Shown: positions 8,936 to 17,785 of the stretch, piece by piece
Numbering within the stretch: position 1 is the stretch's first letter
How the letters are laid out: the number at the start of each line of letters is the position of its first letter
DNA from: Bacilli bacterium
GTDB taxonomy: Bacteria > Bacillota_I > Bacilli_A > RF39 > UBA660
DNA: 64,000 bases
Assembly (NCBI GenBank): GCA_900768815.1
Contig: CAAGEE010000018.1
Span: 1-64,000, forward strand
Reading direction: 5' to 3'
The notes under the pieces: model-generated
Seen by the model: only the letters and a program-made list of their open reading frames with translations
Told to the model about the DNA's origin: nothing
The model's database searches: none
Made by a program: the position numbers and the translations under genes

Positions 8936-9242
8936 GGCATTAGATGATGTAATTAATACAATTATTAATAGTGATGATTATAAAAGTTGTATTCTGTTAA
9001 AAGAAAAAATGAGTACTAATAAAGAGATATGTGAATTGGTAGAAAAAATAAAAATACTTCAAAAGAAGTATGTTAGAGAAAGTGATGAAGAAGTACTTGC
9101 AGAGATAAAGATACATGAGAAAAAACTTAATGAAATACCAATATATGTTATTTATATGCAACATTTAGAAAAAGTAAATAAAATGATTAATTATGTAAAA
9201 GATGAACTTAATGATTATTTTTACAAAGTTTTAAATAATTAA
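8916..9242 (+). CDS. ymcA: YlbF/YmcA-family protein (RicA-like)
   Basis: A 108-residue all-helical protein (LNKALDDVINTIINSDDYKSC...LNDYFYKV) typical of the YlbF/YmcA family. In Bacillus, YmcA, YlbF and YaaT form the Ric complex, which affects RNase Y-dependent mRNA processing and entry into sporulation and biofilm pathways. Position immediately after miaB favours YmcA over YlbF. The ATG lies inside the end of miaB and is preceded by TTGGAG, so translation is probably coupled. Confidence 0.8.
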   Translation: MVSWLNKALDDVINTIINSDDYKSCILLKEKMSTNKEICELVEKIKILQKKYVRESDEEVLAEIKIHEKKLNEIPIYVIYMQHLEKVNKMINYVKDELNDYFYKVLNN

Positions 9243-9276
9243 AAAAATTACATTCTAGTTTGGAATGTAATTTTTT
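9242..9276. terminator. bidirectional terminator between convergent genes
   Basis: AAAAAATTACATTC and GAATGTAATTTTTT pair over 14 bp with a 7-base loop. A-run and T-run on the two sides let it act on both strands. The minus-strand gene's stop codon is at the loop. Confidence 0.9.
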
Positions 9277-9887
9277 AGTTCTGTTAGAATTACTTGAACT
9301 GATTTTTCAATAAATTCATTTACACCAGTTAAGTCAAAAATATAGTTTTTTTCTTCTTTAGAGTTTTCAATAATTATACCCATTTTATCTATTAAAATAT
9401 TTAGTTTATCTAGTGGTATTTCATCTAGACAAGAGTGGGGTTCTATAAAGTCTTCATAGAATAATGATAAGTCTAGATTATATAGGTCAATTATTTGGAT
9501 ATTCATATTAGTATAATCTTGATAAATCATGTCAGTTATTTCTTTTTCTGTTGCGTTTATTATAGTTCCGTCTAATAGTCTTACAGAGCTGCGATAAGTA
9601 AGACTATTAATAAAATCATCAAACCAGATTTTATCAGTATATAAGTGAATATAGTATCCTAGGTCAAAATCATCTTTGTAGAAATATTTATATTTTTCAG
9701 TGAATTTATTTATATTTGGAACATCTTCTCTTGTATCAAATAAGAAATGTGATTCTTTTTTTGTTCTACCAATTTGTTTAGATAAGTCTGGTGCTATAGA
9801 GCCTAGATAATAATCATACTTGTTTTTAATGTTAAAGTGTTTTTCTAATTCTTTAGCGACAGCTAAATGAATTACTGATGATGCCAT
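9255..9887 (-). CDS. zinc-dependent phospholipase C family protein
   Basis: A 210-residue protein with the PF00882-type metal pattern: ASSVIHLAVA at the N terminus, GSIAPDLS near 30, KESHFLFD near 45, and DLGYYIHLYTDKIWFDDF near 75-90. The His and Asp residues could hold two or three zinc ions. There is no signal peptide, so unlike secreted phospholipase C it is probably cytosolic and the substrate is unknown. GGAGGTAATAAAT precedes the start. It lies between ymcA and cotE on the opposite strand, interrupting the Bacillus-like order. Confidence 0.75.
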   Translation of the reverse strand: MASSVIHLAVAKELEKHFNIKNKYDYYLGSIAPDLSKQIGRTKKESHFLFDTREDVPNINKFTEKYKYFYKDDFDLGYYIHLYTDKIWFDDFINSLTYRSSVRLLDGTIINATEKEITDMIYQDYTNMNIQIIDLYNLDLSLFYEDFIEPHSCLDEIPLDKLNILIDKMGIIIENSKEEKNYIFDLTGVNEFIEKSVQVILTELKNYIPN

Positions 9888-9969
9888 ATTTATTACCTCC
9901 TATAAAATTTTAACATATTTTTGGTAATATTTTATATGTTTTGCATAAATTAAATTAGGAGGTTTACGT

Positions 9970-10515
9970 ATGGCTAATTATAGAGAAATTGTTACTAAGG
10001 CAGTGATCGCTAAAGGGAAAAAACTTTTTACAACTAATAATACGGTTAAAGTAGATAAGAATCCTTCAACTATTTTAGGGTGTTGGGTAATTAATCATAA
10101 TTTTAATGGTGTAAAAAGTGGAGATAATATTAGAATAAGTGGTAGTTATGATGTAAATATTTGGTATTCATATGATAATGATACTAAGACTGAGGTTATT
10201 AAAGAGACTAATAATTATAATGAAGTTGTTCATTTAAGAGAAAGAGAAGAAGAAGCCACTGGAGAAGAAATTATAGTTAGAAGTTTAAAACAACCTAGTT
10301 GTGTTAAAGTGGATATAGATGGTAATAATATTAATTATACGATAGAGAAAGAATTAGGAATTGAATTAGTAGGAGATATAAAAGTAAAGATAGAGGCTAA
10401 TAATGAAGAGGATCCTTGGGACGAAATATTAGAAGAGAGTAATGTAGAGGAAGAAGAGAAAAAAATAGATGAAGAAGTAAAAGAAGACTTTATAAAAGAG
10501 GAAGATAATTTATAG
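9970..10515 (+). CDS. cotE: outer spore coat morphogenetic protein CotE
   Basis: A 181-residue protein, about the size of Bacillus CotE and clearly similar through the core: YREIVTKAVIAKGKK, NPSTILGCWVINHNF, ISGSYDVNIWYSYDNDTKTEV and LKQPSCVKVDI. The C terminus is strongly acidic, as in CotE. CotE builds the outer coat on the mother-cell side of the forespore. GGAGG lies upstream of the ATG. It has its own terminator. The synteny miaB-ymcA-cotE supports vertical inheritance from a spore-forming Bacilli ancestor. Confidence 0.93.
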   Translation: MANYREIVTKAVIAKGKKLFTTNNTVKVDKNPSTILGCWVINHNFNGVKSGDNIRISGSYDVNIWYSYDNDTKTEVIKETNNYNEVVHLREREEEATGEEIIVRSLKQPSCVKVDIDGNNINYTIEKELGIELVGDIKVKIEANNEEDPWDEILEESNVEEEEKKIDEEVKEDFIKEEDNL

Positions 10516-10516
10516 G

Positions 10517-10540
10517 AAACACTCGAGAAGGGTGTTTTTT
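10517..10540 (+). terminator. cotE terminator
   Basis: AAACACTC and GGGTGTTT pair over 8 bp (one G-U) with loop GAGAA, then T6. Confidence 0.85.
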
Positions 10541-10640
10541 ATATGACTCAACGGATAGTTTGTTGCAAATTTTCGTAAGTTAATACTTAAGACAGTATCA
10601 TAAATTAATCATAAAAATATTAACTGTTATCAAATAATGG

Positions 10641-10669
10641 TTGACAAGTTATTTTCATTATTATATAAT
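10641..10669 (+). promoter_or_regulatory. strong consensus promoter of rpsP-khpA
   Basis: TTGACA, 17 bases, TATAAT: a perfect match, fitting for a ribosomal protein operon. Confidence 0.93.
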
Positions 10670-10702
10670 AAATGCAGTTTATTTAGAAATGGAGGGAAAA
10701 AA

Positions 10703-10978
10703 ATGGCAGTTAAACTTAGATTAACAAGAATGGGTGCAAAGAAGAAACCTACTTATAGAATTGTTGCTACTGACTCTAGAAGTCCAAGAGATGGACAATA
10801 TCTTGAACTAATTGGTATTTATCAACCAGTTGGAGAATGTGAAGTTAGAATCAATGAAGAATTAGCTATGAAATGGTTAAATAATGGAGCTATTCCTACT
10901 GATACAGTTAGAAACTTATTTAGTAAAGCTGGAATTATGAAGAAATATGCTGATTCTAAAGTAAAGAAGGATAAGTAA
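10703..10978 (+). CDS. rpsP: 30S ribosomal protein bS16
   Basis: A 91-residue protein with the full S16 pattern ([25 protein letters not shown], GRxxE-type [28 protein letters not shown]). GGAGGG lies 6 bases before the ATG at 10703. The frame remains open upstream, but that part contains the promoter. khpA follows after one base, an arrangement conserved across Firmicutes. Confidence 0.98.
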   Translation: MAVKLRLTRMGAKKKPTYRIVATDSRSPRDGQYLELIGIYQPVGECEVRINEELAMKWLNNGAIPTDTVRNLFSKAGIMKKYADSKVKKDK

Positions 10979-10979
10979 T

Positions 10980-11228
10980 ATGGATTTAGTTACATTAACA
11001 GAAGAAATAGTTAAATCTTTAGTTCAGGATCCTGAGGCAGTTAGTGTAAAGGAGTTTCCTACTGAAGAAGATAATGTTATACTTATTCAAGTTATGGTAG
11101 CTGAGGATGATATGGGAAGAGTTATTGGTAAAGGCGGAAGATGCGCTAATGCTATCAGAACATTAGTCCAGGCTAGTAGTAGCTTAAAAGATAATAAGTA
11201 TGTTAAAATAGATATAGATAAATTTTAG
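10980..11228 (+). CDS. khpA: KH-domain RNA-binding protein KhpA
   Basis: An 82-residue single KH domain with the GxxG loop in GRVIGKGGRCANAIRTLV. KhpA binds RNA, usually with KhpB/Jag, and affects cell division and elongation in Gram-positives. Its ribosome site (AAGAAGGATAAG) lies inside the end of rpsP, so translation is coupled. Confidence 0.95.
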   Translation: MDLVTLTEEIVKSLVQDPEAVSVKEFPTEEDNVILIQVMVAEDDMGRVIGKGGRCANAIRTLVQASSSLKDNKYVKIDIDKF

Positions 11229-11251
11229 GAAGTCTTTTGACTTCCTTTTTT
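11228..11251 (+). terminator. rpsP-khpA terminator
   Basis: GGAAGTC-TTTT-GACTTCC then T6; perfect 7-bp stem touching the stop codon. Confidence 0.92.
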
Positions 11252-11287
11252 CTTTATGATGTTATATAATGATAGTGAGGTAATGTT

Positions 11288-11995
11288 ATGAAAGATGATT
11301 TAATTATCCCTAATCATGTAGGGATAATAATGGATGGTAATGGTAGATGGGCACAGAAACGTGGACTTGCTAGAAGTTTAGGACATAAAGCTGGTGCAGA
11401 CAATCTATTAAGTTTATGTAAACATATATCTAAAGTAGGAGTTAAGTACTTATCACTTTATGCTTTCTCTACAGAGAATTTTAAAAGAGAAGCAGGAGAA
11501 GTTAATTACTTAATGAATCTATTTATAGAGCTGTTTAATTCTAAACTTAAGGAACTTTCAGATAATAATGTAAAAGTTATTTTTTCTGGAAGAAGAGAGC
11601 CATTACCAGAAAAAGTATTAAAAGCTATGGATGAGGTTGTTACTTATTCAGAGAATAATACTGGGTTAATACTAAATATTTGTATTAATTATGGTGGTAG
11701 AGCAGAGATTGTTGATATGACTAAAAAATTATGTGAACTATATAAAGATAATGAAATTACATTAGAAGATATAGATTATGATTTAGTTAATAAAAACTTA
11801 TATCATGAATTACCAGATGTAGATTTAGTTATTAGAACATCCGGGGAGTTAAGAATTAGTAATTTTATGTTATACCAATCTAGTTATGCAGAATATTATT
11901 TTCCGGAGACTTTGTTTCCAGATTTTAATGAAGAGGAATTTGATAAAGCAATATTAGAATTTAATAAAAGAAATAGAAGATTTGGTGGTCAATAA
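11288..11995 (+). CDS. uppS: undecaprenyl diphosphate synthase (cis-prenyltransferase)
   Basis: A 235-residue cis-prenyltransferase with the catalytic MDGNGRWAQKRG motif near residue 16, YAFSTENFKR, and the C-terminal RTSGELRISNFMLYQSSYAEYYF signature. It adds isopentenyl units to farnesyl diphosphate to give the C55 carrier for cell-wall synthesis. It overlaps cdsA by one base, and the order uppS-cdsA-rseP is the standard Bacilli arrangement. GAGG lies upstream of the ATG. Confidence 0.97.
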   Translation: MKDDLIIPNHVGIIMDGNGRWAQKRGLARSLGHKAGADNLLSLCKHISKVGVKYLSLYAFSTENFKREAGEVNYLMNLFIELFNSKLKELSDNNVKVIFSGRREPLPEKVLKAMDEVVTYSENNTGLILNICINYGGRAEIVDMTKKLCELYKDNEITLEDIDYDLVNKNLYHELPDVDLVIRTSGELRISNFMLYQSSYAEYYFPETLFPDFNEEEFDKAILEFNKRNRRFGGQ

Positions 11996-12795
11996 TGAAA
12001 ATAAGAATTTTAAGTGCGATAGCAATGATAGTAATTGCTGTTCCATTATTAATAATGGGTGGAGAAATATTTGCAGTATTTATGACAATACTTGCGATAG
12101 CAGGCTTGTATGAATTAATTCATATTAGGGAAACAGAAAGAAAATTTCCATTTCTAATGAAAGTGTTTGCATATTTATTAGTTATATTTTTAGCTATGAA
12201 TAATTTTGATTCAATAGAGTTTGTATATAATATAGATTATAGAGTAATGTCTTTTGTTATATTTGCCTTTTTATCATCTATGGTATTTATTAAAGATAGA
12301 GAGAAATATAATTTAATGGATGCATTATTTTTAATAGGTTCAGTATTTTTTATGGGACTTAGTTTTAATTTAATGATTATTACTCGTAATTTTGATATGA
12401 AATATATAATTTATTTATTATTAATAACTACTATGACTGATACATTTGCCTTATTTACTGGTATGTTTATTGGTAAAAATAAACTTGCTCCTAGTATTTC
12501 TCCAAAGAAGACAATAGAAGGATTTATTGGAGGAGCTTTGATGGGTACTTTTATAGCAACAGCTTTTTATGTAACTGTTATTAATCAAAGTATGCCTTTA
12601 GTATTAATTATATTTGTTACATTATTACTTTCTTGTGTAGGACAATTAGGGGATTTAGTATTTTCATTTGTTAAAAGAGAATATGGTAAAAAAGACTTTT
12701 CTAATTTAATTCCTGGACATGGGGGTATTCTTGATCGTTTTGATAGTTTAATCTTTGTGGTTTTAGCTTTTATTTTAGTACATAGTATTATTTAG
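11995..12795 (+). CDS. cdsA: phosphatidate cytidylyltransferase
   Basis: A 266-residue multi-pass membrane enzyme that makes CDP-diacylglycerol for phospholipid synthesis. The signature is near the C terminus: SPKKTIEGFIGG, then GQLGDLVFSFVKREYGKKDFSNLIPGHGGILDRFDS with its conserved Asp residues. About seven or eight hydrophobic helices precede and include it. Translation is coupled to uppS through a TAATG overlap. Confidence 0.97.
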   Translation: MKIRILSAIAMIVIAVPLLIMGGEIFAVFMTILAIAGLYELIHIRETERKFPFLMKVFAYLLVIFLAMNNFDSIEFVYNIDYRVMSFVIFAFLSSMVFIKDREKYNLMDALFLIGSVFFMGLSFNLMIITRNFDMKYIIYLLLITTMTDTFALFTGMFIGKNKLAPSISPKKTIEGFIGGALMGTFIATAFYVTVINQSMPLVLIIFVTLLLSCVGQLGDLVFSFVKREYGKKDFSNLIPGHGGILDRFDSLIFVVLAFILVHSII

Positions 12796-12804
12796 GAGGA
12801 AGAA

Positions 12805-13857
12805 ATGAGTATTATATTAAATTTATTATTATTTATAGTCATTTTAGGATTTATAGTACTTGTTCATGAGTTTGGGCATTTTATATTTGCTAAAATGAAT
12901 GGCGTTTATGTTTATGAGTTTGCAATAGGTATGGGTCCTAAATTATTTAGTAAAAAGGGAAAAGAAACTGAGTATTCTATTAGAGCAGTTCCTATTGGGG
13001 GATTTTGTCAATTGGCTGGAGAAGATCTAGATGATGACGATGCAAAAAAAGTTCCTAAAAATAGAAGATTACAATCTAAGAGTGCTTGGCAAAGATTTTT
13101 AATTATGTTCTTTGGAGCTGGAAATAATTTTATTTCAGCAATACTTATTATATTTATAATTGGATTATGTTGGGGTAGTACTTCAATGAAACCAGTTATT
13201 TCTACAGTAGAGAAAGGTTATCCTGCATATGAAGCTGGTATAACTGCAGGAGATGTAGTTAAGAGTATAAATGGACATAAAGTTAGTACAGTAGATGATA
13301 TTACTTTATATTTAGCTGTTAGTGATACTTCTAAAAAAGCTAGTATAAAAGTATTAAAAGAAGATGGTACTACTAAGACTTATAGTTTTAAACCTAAGAA
13401 AGTAAAAGAAGGAGAGCAAGAAACTTATCGATATGGTATTGGTATGAAGCAAGAAAAGTTACATGGCTTTGTTAATGCTATAAAGTATACTGGTAAGAAG
13501 ACTGCTTCAATATTTAAACAAATGGTTGTTACTGTTAGTTATTTATTTACAGGAGGAATTAAACTTAGTCAATTATCTGGACCAGTTGGAATTTATTCTG
13601 TAGTAGGTGAACAAAGTAAAGCTGGACTTGCTAGTGTTTTATTTTTAATTGCATTTTTAAGTATAAATGTTGGATTTATTAATTTATTACCATTACCTGC
13701 TTTTGATGGAGGACACATTTTATTTATAATTATAGAGAAAATTAAAGGATCTCCAGTTAATCCAGAGTTAGAGGCAAAGATACATACTATTGGATTGATG
13801 CTTTTATTGTTATTGATGGTAGTTGTTACAATAAATGATATTATAAGATTATTTTAA
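12805..13857 (+). CDS. rseP: site-2 intramembrane metalloprotease RseP/RasP
   Basis: A 350-residue membrane zinc protease. The HEFGH zinc motif is in the first helix (about residue 20). A PDZ domain covers roughly 125-205, and the second motif NLLPLPAFDGGH lies near 300. RasP-type enzymes cleave membrane-bound anti-sigma factors, FtsL and signal-peptide remnants. GGAGGAAGAA precedes the ATG, 9 bases after cdsA. Confidence 0.97.
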   Translation: MSIILNLLLFIVILGFIVLVHEFGHFIFAKMNGVYVYEFAIGMGPKLFSKKGKETEYSIRAVPIGGFCQLAGEDLDDDDAKKVPKNRRLQSKSAWQRFLIMFFGAGNNFISAILIIFIIGLCWGSTSMKPVISTVEKGYPAYEAGITAGDVVKSINGHKVSTVDDITLYLAVSDTSKKASIKVLKEDGTTKTYSFKPKKVKEGEQETYRYGIGMKQEKLHGFVNAIKYTGKKTASIFKQMVVTVSYLFTGGIKLSQLSGPVGIYSVVGEQSKAGLASVLFLIAFLSINVGFINLLPLPAFDGGHILFIIIEKIKGSPVNPELEAKIHTIGLMLLLLLMVVVTINDIIRLF

Positions 13858-13878
13858 TTAAAGAATAGAGGGATTATT

Positions 13879-14502
13879 ATGACACTAATTTATATTGGTT
13901 TTGGTATTGTAGTTATTGCTTCTTTTATTACTGGTATTATTTTAACTAAAAAAGAAAATAAGAATAGTAATAATGTTAGTACTAATATTTCTAGTAGTGA
14001 AGTTAGTACTTTAAGTAATAGTGGTGTGCAGAATGAAGCTGGTACTCCTACAAGTACAATTCCTGTTGTAAATAATCCTGTTTCAGTAGAAAGTGTTGAG
14101 GCTGTTGATAGTTCTATTCCTGTACAAAGTAATAGTGCTTCTCCAGTAGATGGTTTGAATCATGTACAAAGTGTTAGTATAGCAGTTGATAATTTAGAAC
14201 CTGCTACTAGTGAGAATGTTGGTACTACTTATGTACAAGATAATAATCCTGTTGTTAATACTATTAATAATACTCCTATAAATGTTGAGCAAGTTACGGA
14301 GACTGTTGTAAATAATCCTACACCTGTAGTTTCAACTATACCAGTTACTACTTCTAATAATGCAGTTGCAGTTGATAATGCAGTACAACCTGTTATTGTA
14401 CAAAGTAGTGAAGTAGTTACACCAGTTATACAACCTTTACCAGTTGGTCAAGAAGAAGTTCCGCTTGTTATAAATGGTAATGTTGATAATGGAGTTATTT
14501 AA
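13879..14502 (+). CDS. single-pass membrane protein with low-complexity extracellular or cytosolic tail
   Basis: 207 residues. One N-terminal helix (about 3-22, then KKENKN) is followed by about 180 residues very rich in Ser, Thr, Asn, Val and Pro, with recurring NNP and VVNNP blocks. No domain is recognised. Position between rseP and a class B sortase suggests an envelope role, but the topology is not certain: Lys after the helix would favour the tail being inside. GAGGG precedes the ATG. Confidence 0.55.
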   Translation: MTLIYIGFGIVVIASFITGIILTKKENKNSNNVSTNISSSEVSTLSNSGVQNEAGTPTSTIPVVNNPVSVESVEAVDSSIPVQSNSASPVDGLNHVQSVSIAVDNLEPATSENVGTTYVQDNNPVVNTINNTPINVEQVTETVVNNPTPVVSTIPVTTSNNAVAVDNAVQPVIVQSSEVVTPVIQPLPVGQEEVPLVINGNVDNGVI

Positions 14503-14513
14503 ATGAAAAAATT

Positions 14514-15485
14514 TTGGGGAGTATTAAAAATATATTTAGAATATTTATAAAGGGATTTTACTTTTTATGTTCTATTTTAGCTAAGGGATTTTTCTTTTAT
14601 CCGAAGAAGTTCTTTATGTTTTTAAAGAAAATATTTAAGAATAGTAGTAGACTTGATAAGATTATTAAACATTTTGAGAAGAGACAGTTACAACCAGAAT
14701 TTTGTTTATTATTTATTTTATACTTTGTAGCTGGTTGTACACTTTTTAGGATTTTATATGTTAAACCAGCTGATGTAGTACATAACTTTGATATAGCATC
14801 TTTACAAGATAAGACTAATTCTATTCCAAGTGGAGTAGGTAGTAATACTAGTTCTGATACAAATAATAATTCACAAGTATTTGTGGATAATAATCCATTT
14901 AGAAAGTTTGCTAGTACATCATTAGAAAATGTTAATATGGCAGGTTTAAAGACACAGAATTCAGATGTAGTTGCTTGGATAAGTGTAGATGGAACTAATA
15001 TTAATTATCCAGTTGTACAAACAAGTAATAATGATTATTACTTAAATCATTCGTTTTATAAATATAAAACTTATAATGGTTGGGTATTTATGGATTATAG
15101 AAATAGTTATAATTTTGAAGATAATAATACAATAATATATGGGCATAATTTGCTTAATAAAACAGCTTTTGGATCACTTGAAAATGTATTTACAAAGAAA
15201 TGGGTAGAGAATTCTAATAAATCAATTGTAGTTATAACTGAAGGTAAAACATATTACTTTACAGTCTTTTCAGCTTATTATACATCTCCAGAAACATATT
15301 ACTTACAAAATGTATTTTATGGAGAAGATAGTTATCAAGCATTTTTAAATACTATTAGATCAAGAAATATTTTAGCAATAGATAATTCAGTTAGTGTTAA
15401 TGATAAAATAATTACTTTATCTACTTGTAATGATGGTAGTTCTGGTAGAAAAGTAGTTCATGCTAAATTAGTGGCTGTATATTAA
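14514..15485 (+). CDS. class B sortase, start region probably frameshifted
   Basis: The open frame gives about 323 residues: a hydrophobic N terminus, a helix near 63-82, a linker, and a class B sortase domain (about 140-323) with His211 in IIYGHN, Cys305 in TLSTCND and Arg312 in GRKVVHAK. In-frame initiation would need a TTG at 14514 with no ribosome site. An ATG at 14503 has a well-spaced GGAG, but that frame (starting MKKFWGV) stops after 15 codons. Adding one A to the A6 run after the ATG would join them as MKKILGSIKN. I infer a deleted base, a sequence error or slippage there. It may anchor housekeeping surface proteins, since it lies away from the pilus island. Confidence 0.8.
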   Translation: MGSIKNIFRIFIKGFYFLCSILAKGFFFYPKKFFMFLKKIFKNSSRLDKIIKHFEKRQLQPEFCLLFILYFVAGCTLFRILYVKPADVVHNFDIASLQDKTNSIPSGVGSNTSSDTNNNSQVFVDNNPFRKFASTSLENVNMAGLKTQNSDVVAWISVDGTNINYPVVQTSNNDYYLNHSFYKYKTYNGWVFMDYRNSYNFEDNNTIIYGHNLLNKTAFGSLENVFTKKWVENSNKSIVVITEGKTYYFTVFSAYYTSPETYYLQNVFYGEDSYQAFLNTIRSRNILAIDNSVSVNDKIITLSTCNDGSSGRKVVHAKLVAVY

Positions 15486-15503
15486 AACCTTTATAGGTTT
15501 TTT
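15484..15503 (+). terminator. sortase gene terminator
   Basis: AAAACCT-TTAT-AGGTTTT followed by more T. Confidence 0.8.
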
Positions 15504-15518
15504 CTTTTTGATAATATT

Positions 15519-15527
15519 TGGTATAAT
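15519..15527 (+). promoter_or_regulatory. extended -10 promoter of priA
   Basis: TG-G-TATAAT, with no good -35 box. A second TATAAT lies 25 bases further on. Confidence 0.65.
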
Positions 15528-15576
15528 ATTTATAGATTAATTTATTTTGTATAATAATTATATAGGAGGTGATACT

Positions 15577-17745
15577 TTGATTATTGGGGTGTTAGTAGAA
15601 TTATCTAATAAAAATATAGATAGGGTATTTGATTATTCTGTACCTGATTGTTTTTGGGATAAAATAAAACTAGGAATTAGAGTAAAAGTACCTTTTGGAA
15701 AGATGGAGTTAGAAGGGTTTGTTGTTGAAGTAAAAGATTCTAGTGATATAGAAGTTAAAGATATATTAGATGTTATTGATGATGAGGCTATTTTAAATAG
15801 TGAGTTATTAGAGCTTGGTAAAAAGATGCAGGAAGATACTTTAGCTACTTTAATTAGTTGTTACCAAATAATGTTACCTAAGGCTTTAAAAGCTAAGAAT
15901 GGGCAGGTTATTAATAAGAAGTTTGATACGTACTATTATTTAAATAAAGATATTGTTTGTTATGGGAAACTTAGTGCTTCGCAAGAGAAGATTATTAATT
16001 TATGTATGGAGAAGGAATTTGTTTTAAGAAAAGAGTTAGTTGATATATCTCTTAGTTCTCTTAATACTTTGATTAAGAAGAATATTTTGTTGGAGAAAAA
16101 GTTAGAACATTATAGGCTTAGTTATAATGAAAAAATTGAGGCTAAGAAGGAACTTACTAATGATCAAAAATTAGTGGTTGATGAGGTTTTAGCTAATACT
16201 GGGTATTTTCCATATTTACTTTTTGGAGTTACGGGCTCTGGTAAGACTGAGGTTTATATGGAACTTATTGAGGATTCCTTAAATAAAGGTAAGACTAGTA
16301 TTGTATTGGTTCCGGAGATTAGTTTAACTCCACAGATGGTTTTAAGATTTCAGAAGAGATTTGGAGATAATATAGCTGCCATTCACTCAGCTTTATCTGA
16401 TGGGGAAAAGTATGATGAGTGGAGAAGAATTGTATCGGGAGAGGCTAAGATAGTTATTGGGGCTAGGAGTGCTATATTTGCACCTTTAAATAATATTGGA
16501 ATGATTATTATAGATGAGGAGCATAGTGATTCTTATAAACAAGATGATTCTAATCCTAGATATAATGCGAAAGATATTGCTTTGCTTCGTGGAAAGTATC
16601 ATAATTGTCCAGTTATAATGGGAAGTGCAACGCCATCTTTAGAAGTGTTTGCTAGAGCTAAGAAGGGTGTTTTTAAATTACTTGAATTACCTAATCGTAT
16701 TAATGGTAAGAGTTTGCCTCATATAAATATTGTTGATATGAATGAAATGATTTCTAAGACTAAGGGACATTTTTCTCCAGTACTTTTGGAAGCTATTAGT
16801 GCTCGACTTTTAAAGAATGAACAGATTATATTACTACTTAATAGGAGAGGATATTCATCTTTTGTTACTTGTAAGAATTGTGGATATACATTTAAGTGTC
16901 CTAATTGTGATATTACTCTTACTTATCATAAAAGTAGTAGAACACTTAGATGTCATTATTGTGGATATGGTACTAAAGTTTATGATACATGTCCTGAATG
17001 TCATGAGAAGTCTATTAATGATTTAGGAGTTGGAACTGAAAAAGTAGAAGAAGAGTTAAATAAATTATTTCCAGAGAGTCGGATTTTAAGAATGGACTTT
17101 GATACTACTAGTCGTAAGGGTATGCATGAGAAGATGATTAAAGCCTTTAAAAATCATGAGTATGATATATTACTTGGAACACAGATAGTTAGTAAAGGAC
17201 TTGACTTCGATAATGTGACATTAGTCGGGGTAATAAATGCCGATACTAGTTTAAATATACCAGATTTTAGAAGTAGTGAGACAACCTTTTCTTTACTTGC
17301 TCAAGTAGCGGGAAGAGCTGGTAGAAGTGATAAAGAAGGAGAAGTAATAATACAGACCTTTAATCCAGAACATTATGCAATACAATATACTAAAAAGCAT
17401 GATTACTTAGGCTTTTATAATAGAGAGATGAGTATTAGAAGAGAGTTGAAATATCCACCATATTACTATATTTGTTATGTAAAAATATCTGGTAAAGATA
17501 ATAAATATATATATGAAGAATCACTTAAGATTACAAAATTATTTCATAATAAATTAATTAATATGATAATACTTGGTCCTTCACCTTGTACGATATTTAA
17601 ACTTAATAATATATATAGATATGGAATTATACTTAAATATAAAAAAGATGAAGATTTGAGAGAAGTACTTAATAAAGTAATAGAACATTATAAAGATAAT
17701 AGAAATATAAAGATAGATGTTAATTTTAATCCTAGTCATTTTTAA
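15577..17745 (+). CDS. priA: primosomal replication restart helicase PriA
   Basis: About 722 residues. It has an N-terminal 3'-DNA-binding domain, a DEAH-type superfamily 2 helicase (GVTGSGKTEVY near 223, IIDEEHSDSYKQ), paired zinc-binding cysteines inserted in the helicase (CKNC, CPNC, CHYC, CPEC near 430-470), and motif VI QVAGRAGR. It reloads the replisome at collapsed forks. The start is a TTG at 15577, 5 bases after AGGAGGTGA; the ribosome site itself lies in an upstream open extension of the frame. fmt follows two unknown genes later, as in many Firmicutes. Confidence 0.97.
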   Translation: MIIGVLVELSNKNIDRVFDYSVPDCFWDKIKLGIRVKVPFGKMELEGFVVEVKDSSDIEVKDILDVIDDEAILNSELLELGKKMQEDTLATLISCYQIMLPKALKAKNGQVINKKFDTYYYLNKDIVCYGKLSASQEKIINLCMEKEFVLRKELVDISLSSLNTLIKKNILLEKKLEHYRLSYNEKIEAKKELTNDQKLVVDEVLANTGYFPYLLFGVTGSGKTEVYMELIEDSLNKGKTSIVLVPEISLTPQMVLRFQKRFGDNIAAIHSALSDGEKYDEWRRIVSGEAKIVIGARSAIFAPLNNIGMIIIDEEHSDSYKQDDSNPRYNAKDIALLRGKYHNCPVIMGSATPSLEVFARAKKGVFKLLELPNRINGKSLPHINIVDMNEMISKTKGHFSPVLLEAISARLLKNEQIILLLNRRGYSSFVTCKNCGYTFKCPNCDITLTYHKSSRTLRCHYCGYGTKVYDTCPECHEKSINDLGVGTEKVEEELNKLFPESRILRMDFDTTSRKGMHEKMIKAFKNHEYDILLGTQIVSKGLDFDNVTLVGVINADTSLNIPDFRSSETTFSLLAQVAGRAGRSDKEGEVIIQTFNPEHYAIQYTKKHDYLGFYNREMSIRRELKYPPYYYICYVKISGKDNKYIYEESLKITKLFHNKLINMIILGPSPCTIFKLNNIYRYGIILKYKKDEDLREVLNKVIEHYKDNRNIKIDVNFNPSHF

Positions 17746-17756
17746 TAATTTGTGAT

Positions 17757-17774
17757 ATTCTATTATTAGAATAG
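17757..17774 (+). promoter_or_regulatory. palindrome TATTCTA-TTAT-TAGAATA over an extended -10
   Basis: A perfect 7-bp inverted repeat with a TTAT spacer. It begins in the extended -10 TG-A-TATTCT and ends just before GGAG. The same 18 bases recur before the last gene of the window (61932-61949). Confidence 0.5.
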
Positions 17775-17785
17775 GAGTTGTTTGT

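Noticed and set aside
9926..9950. Sigma-E-like promoter before cotE
   Set aside because: A GCATAAAT block is present but the -35 match is poor; in such AT-rich DNA this is not enough.
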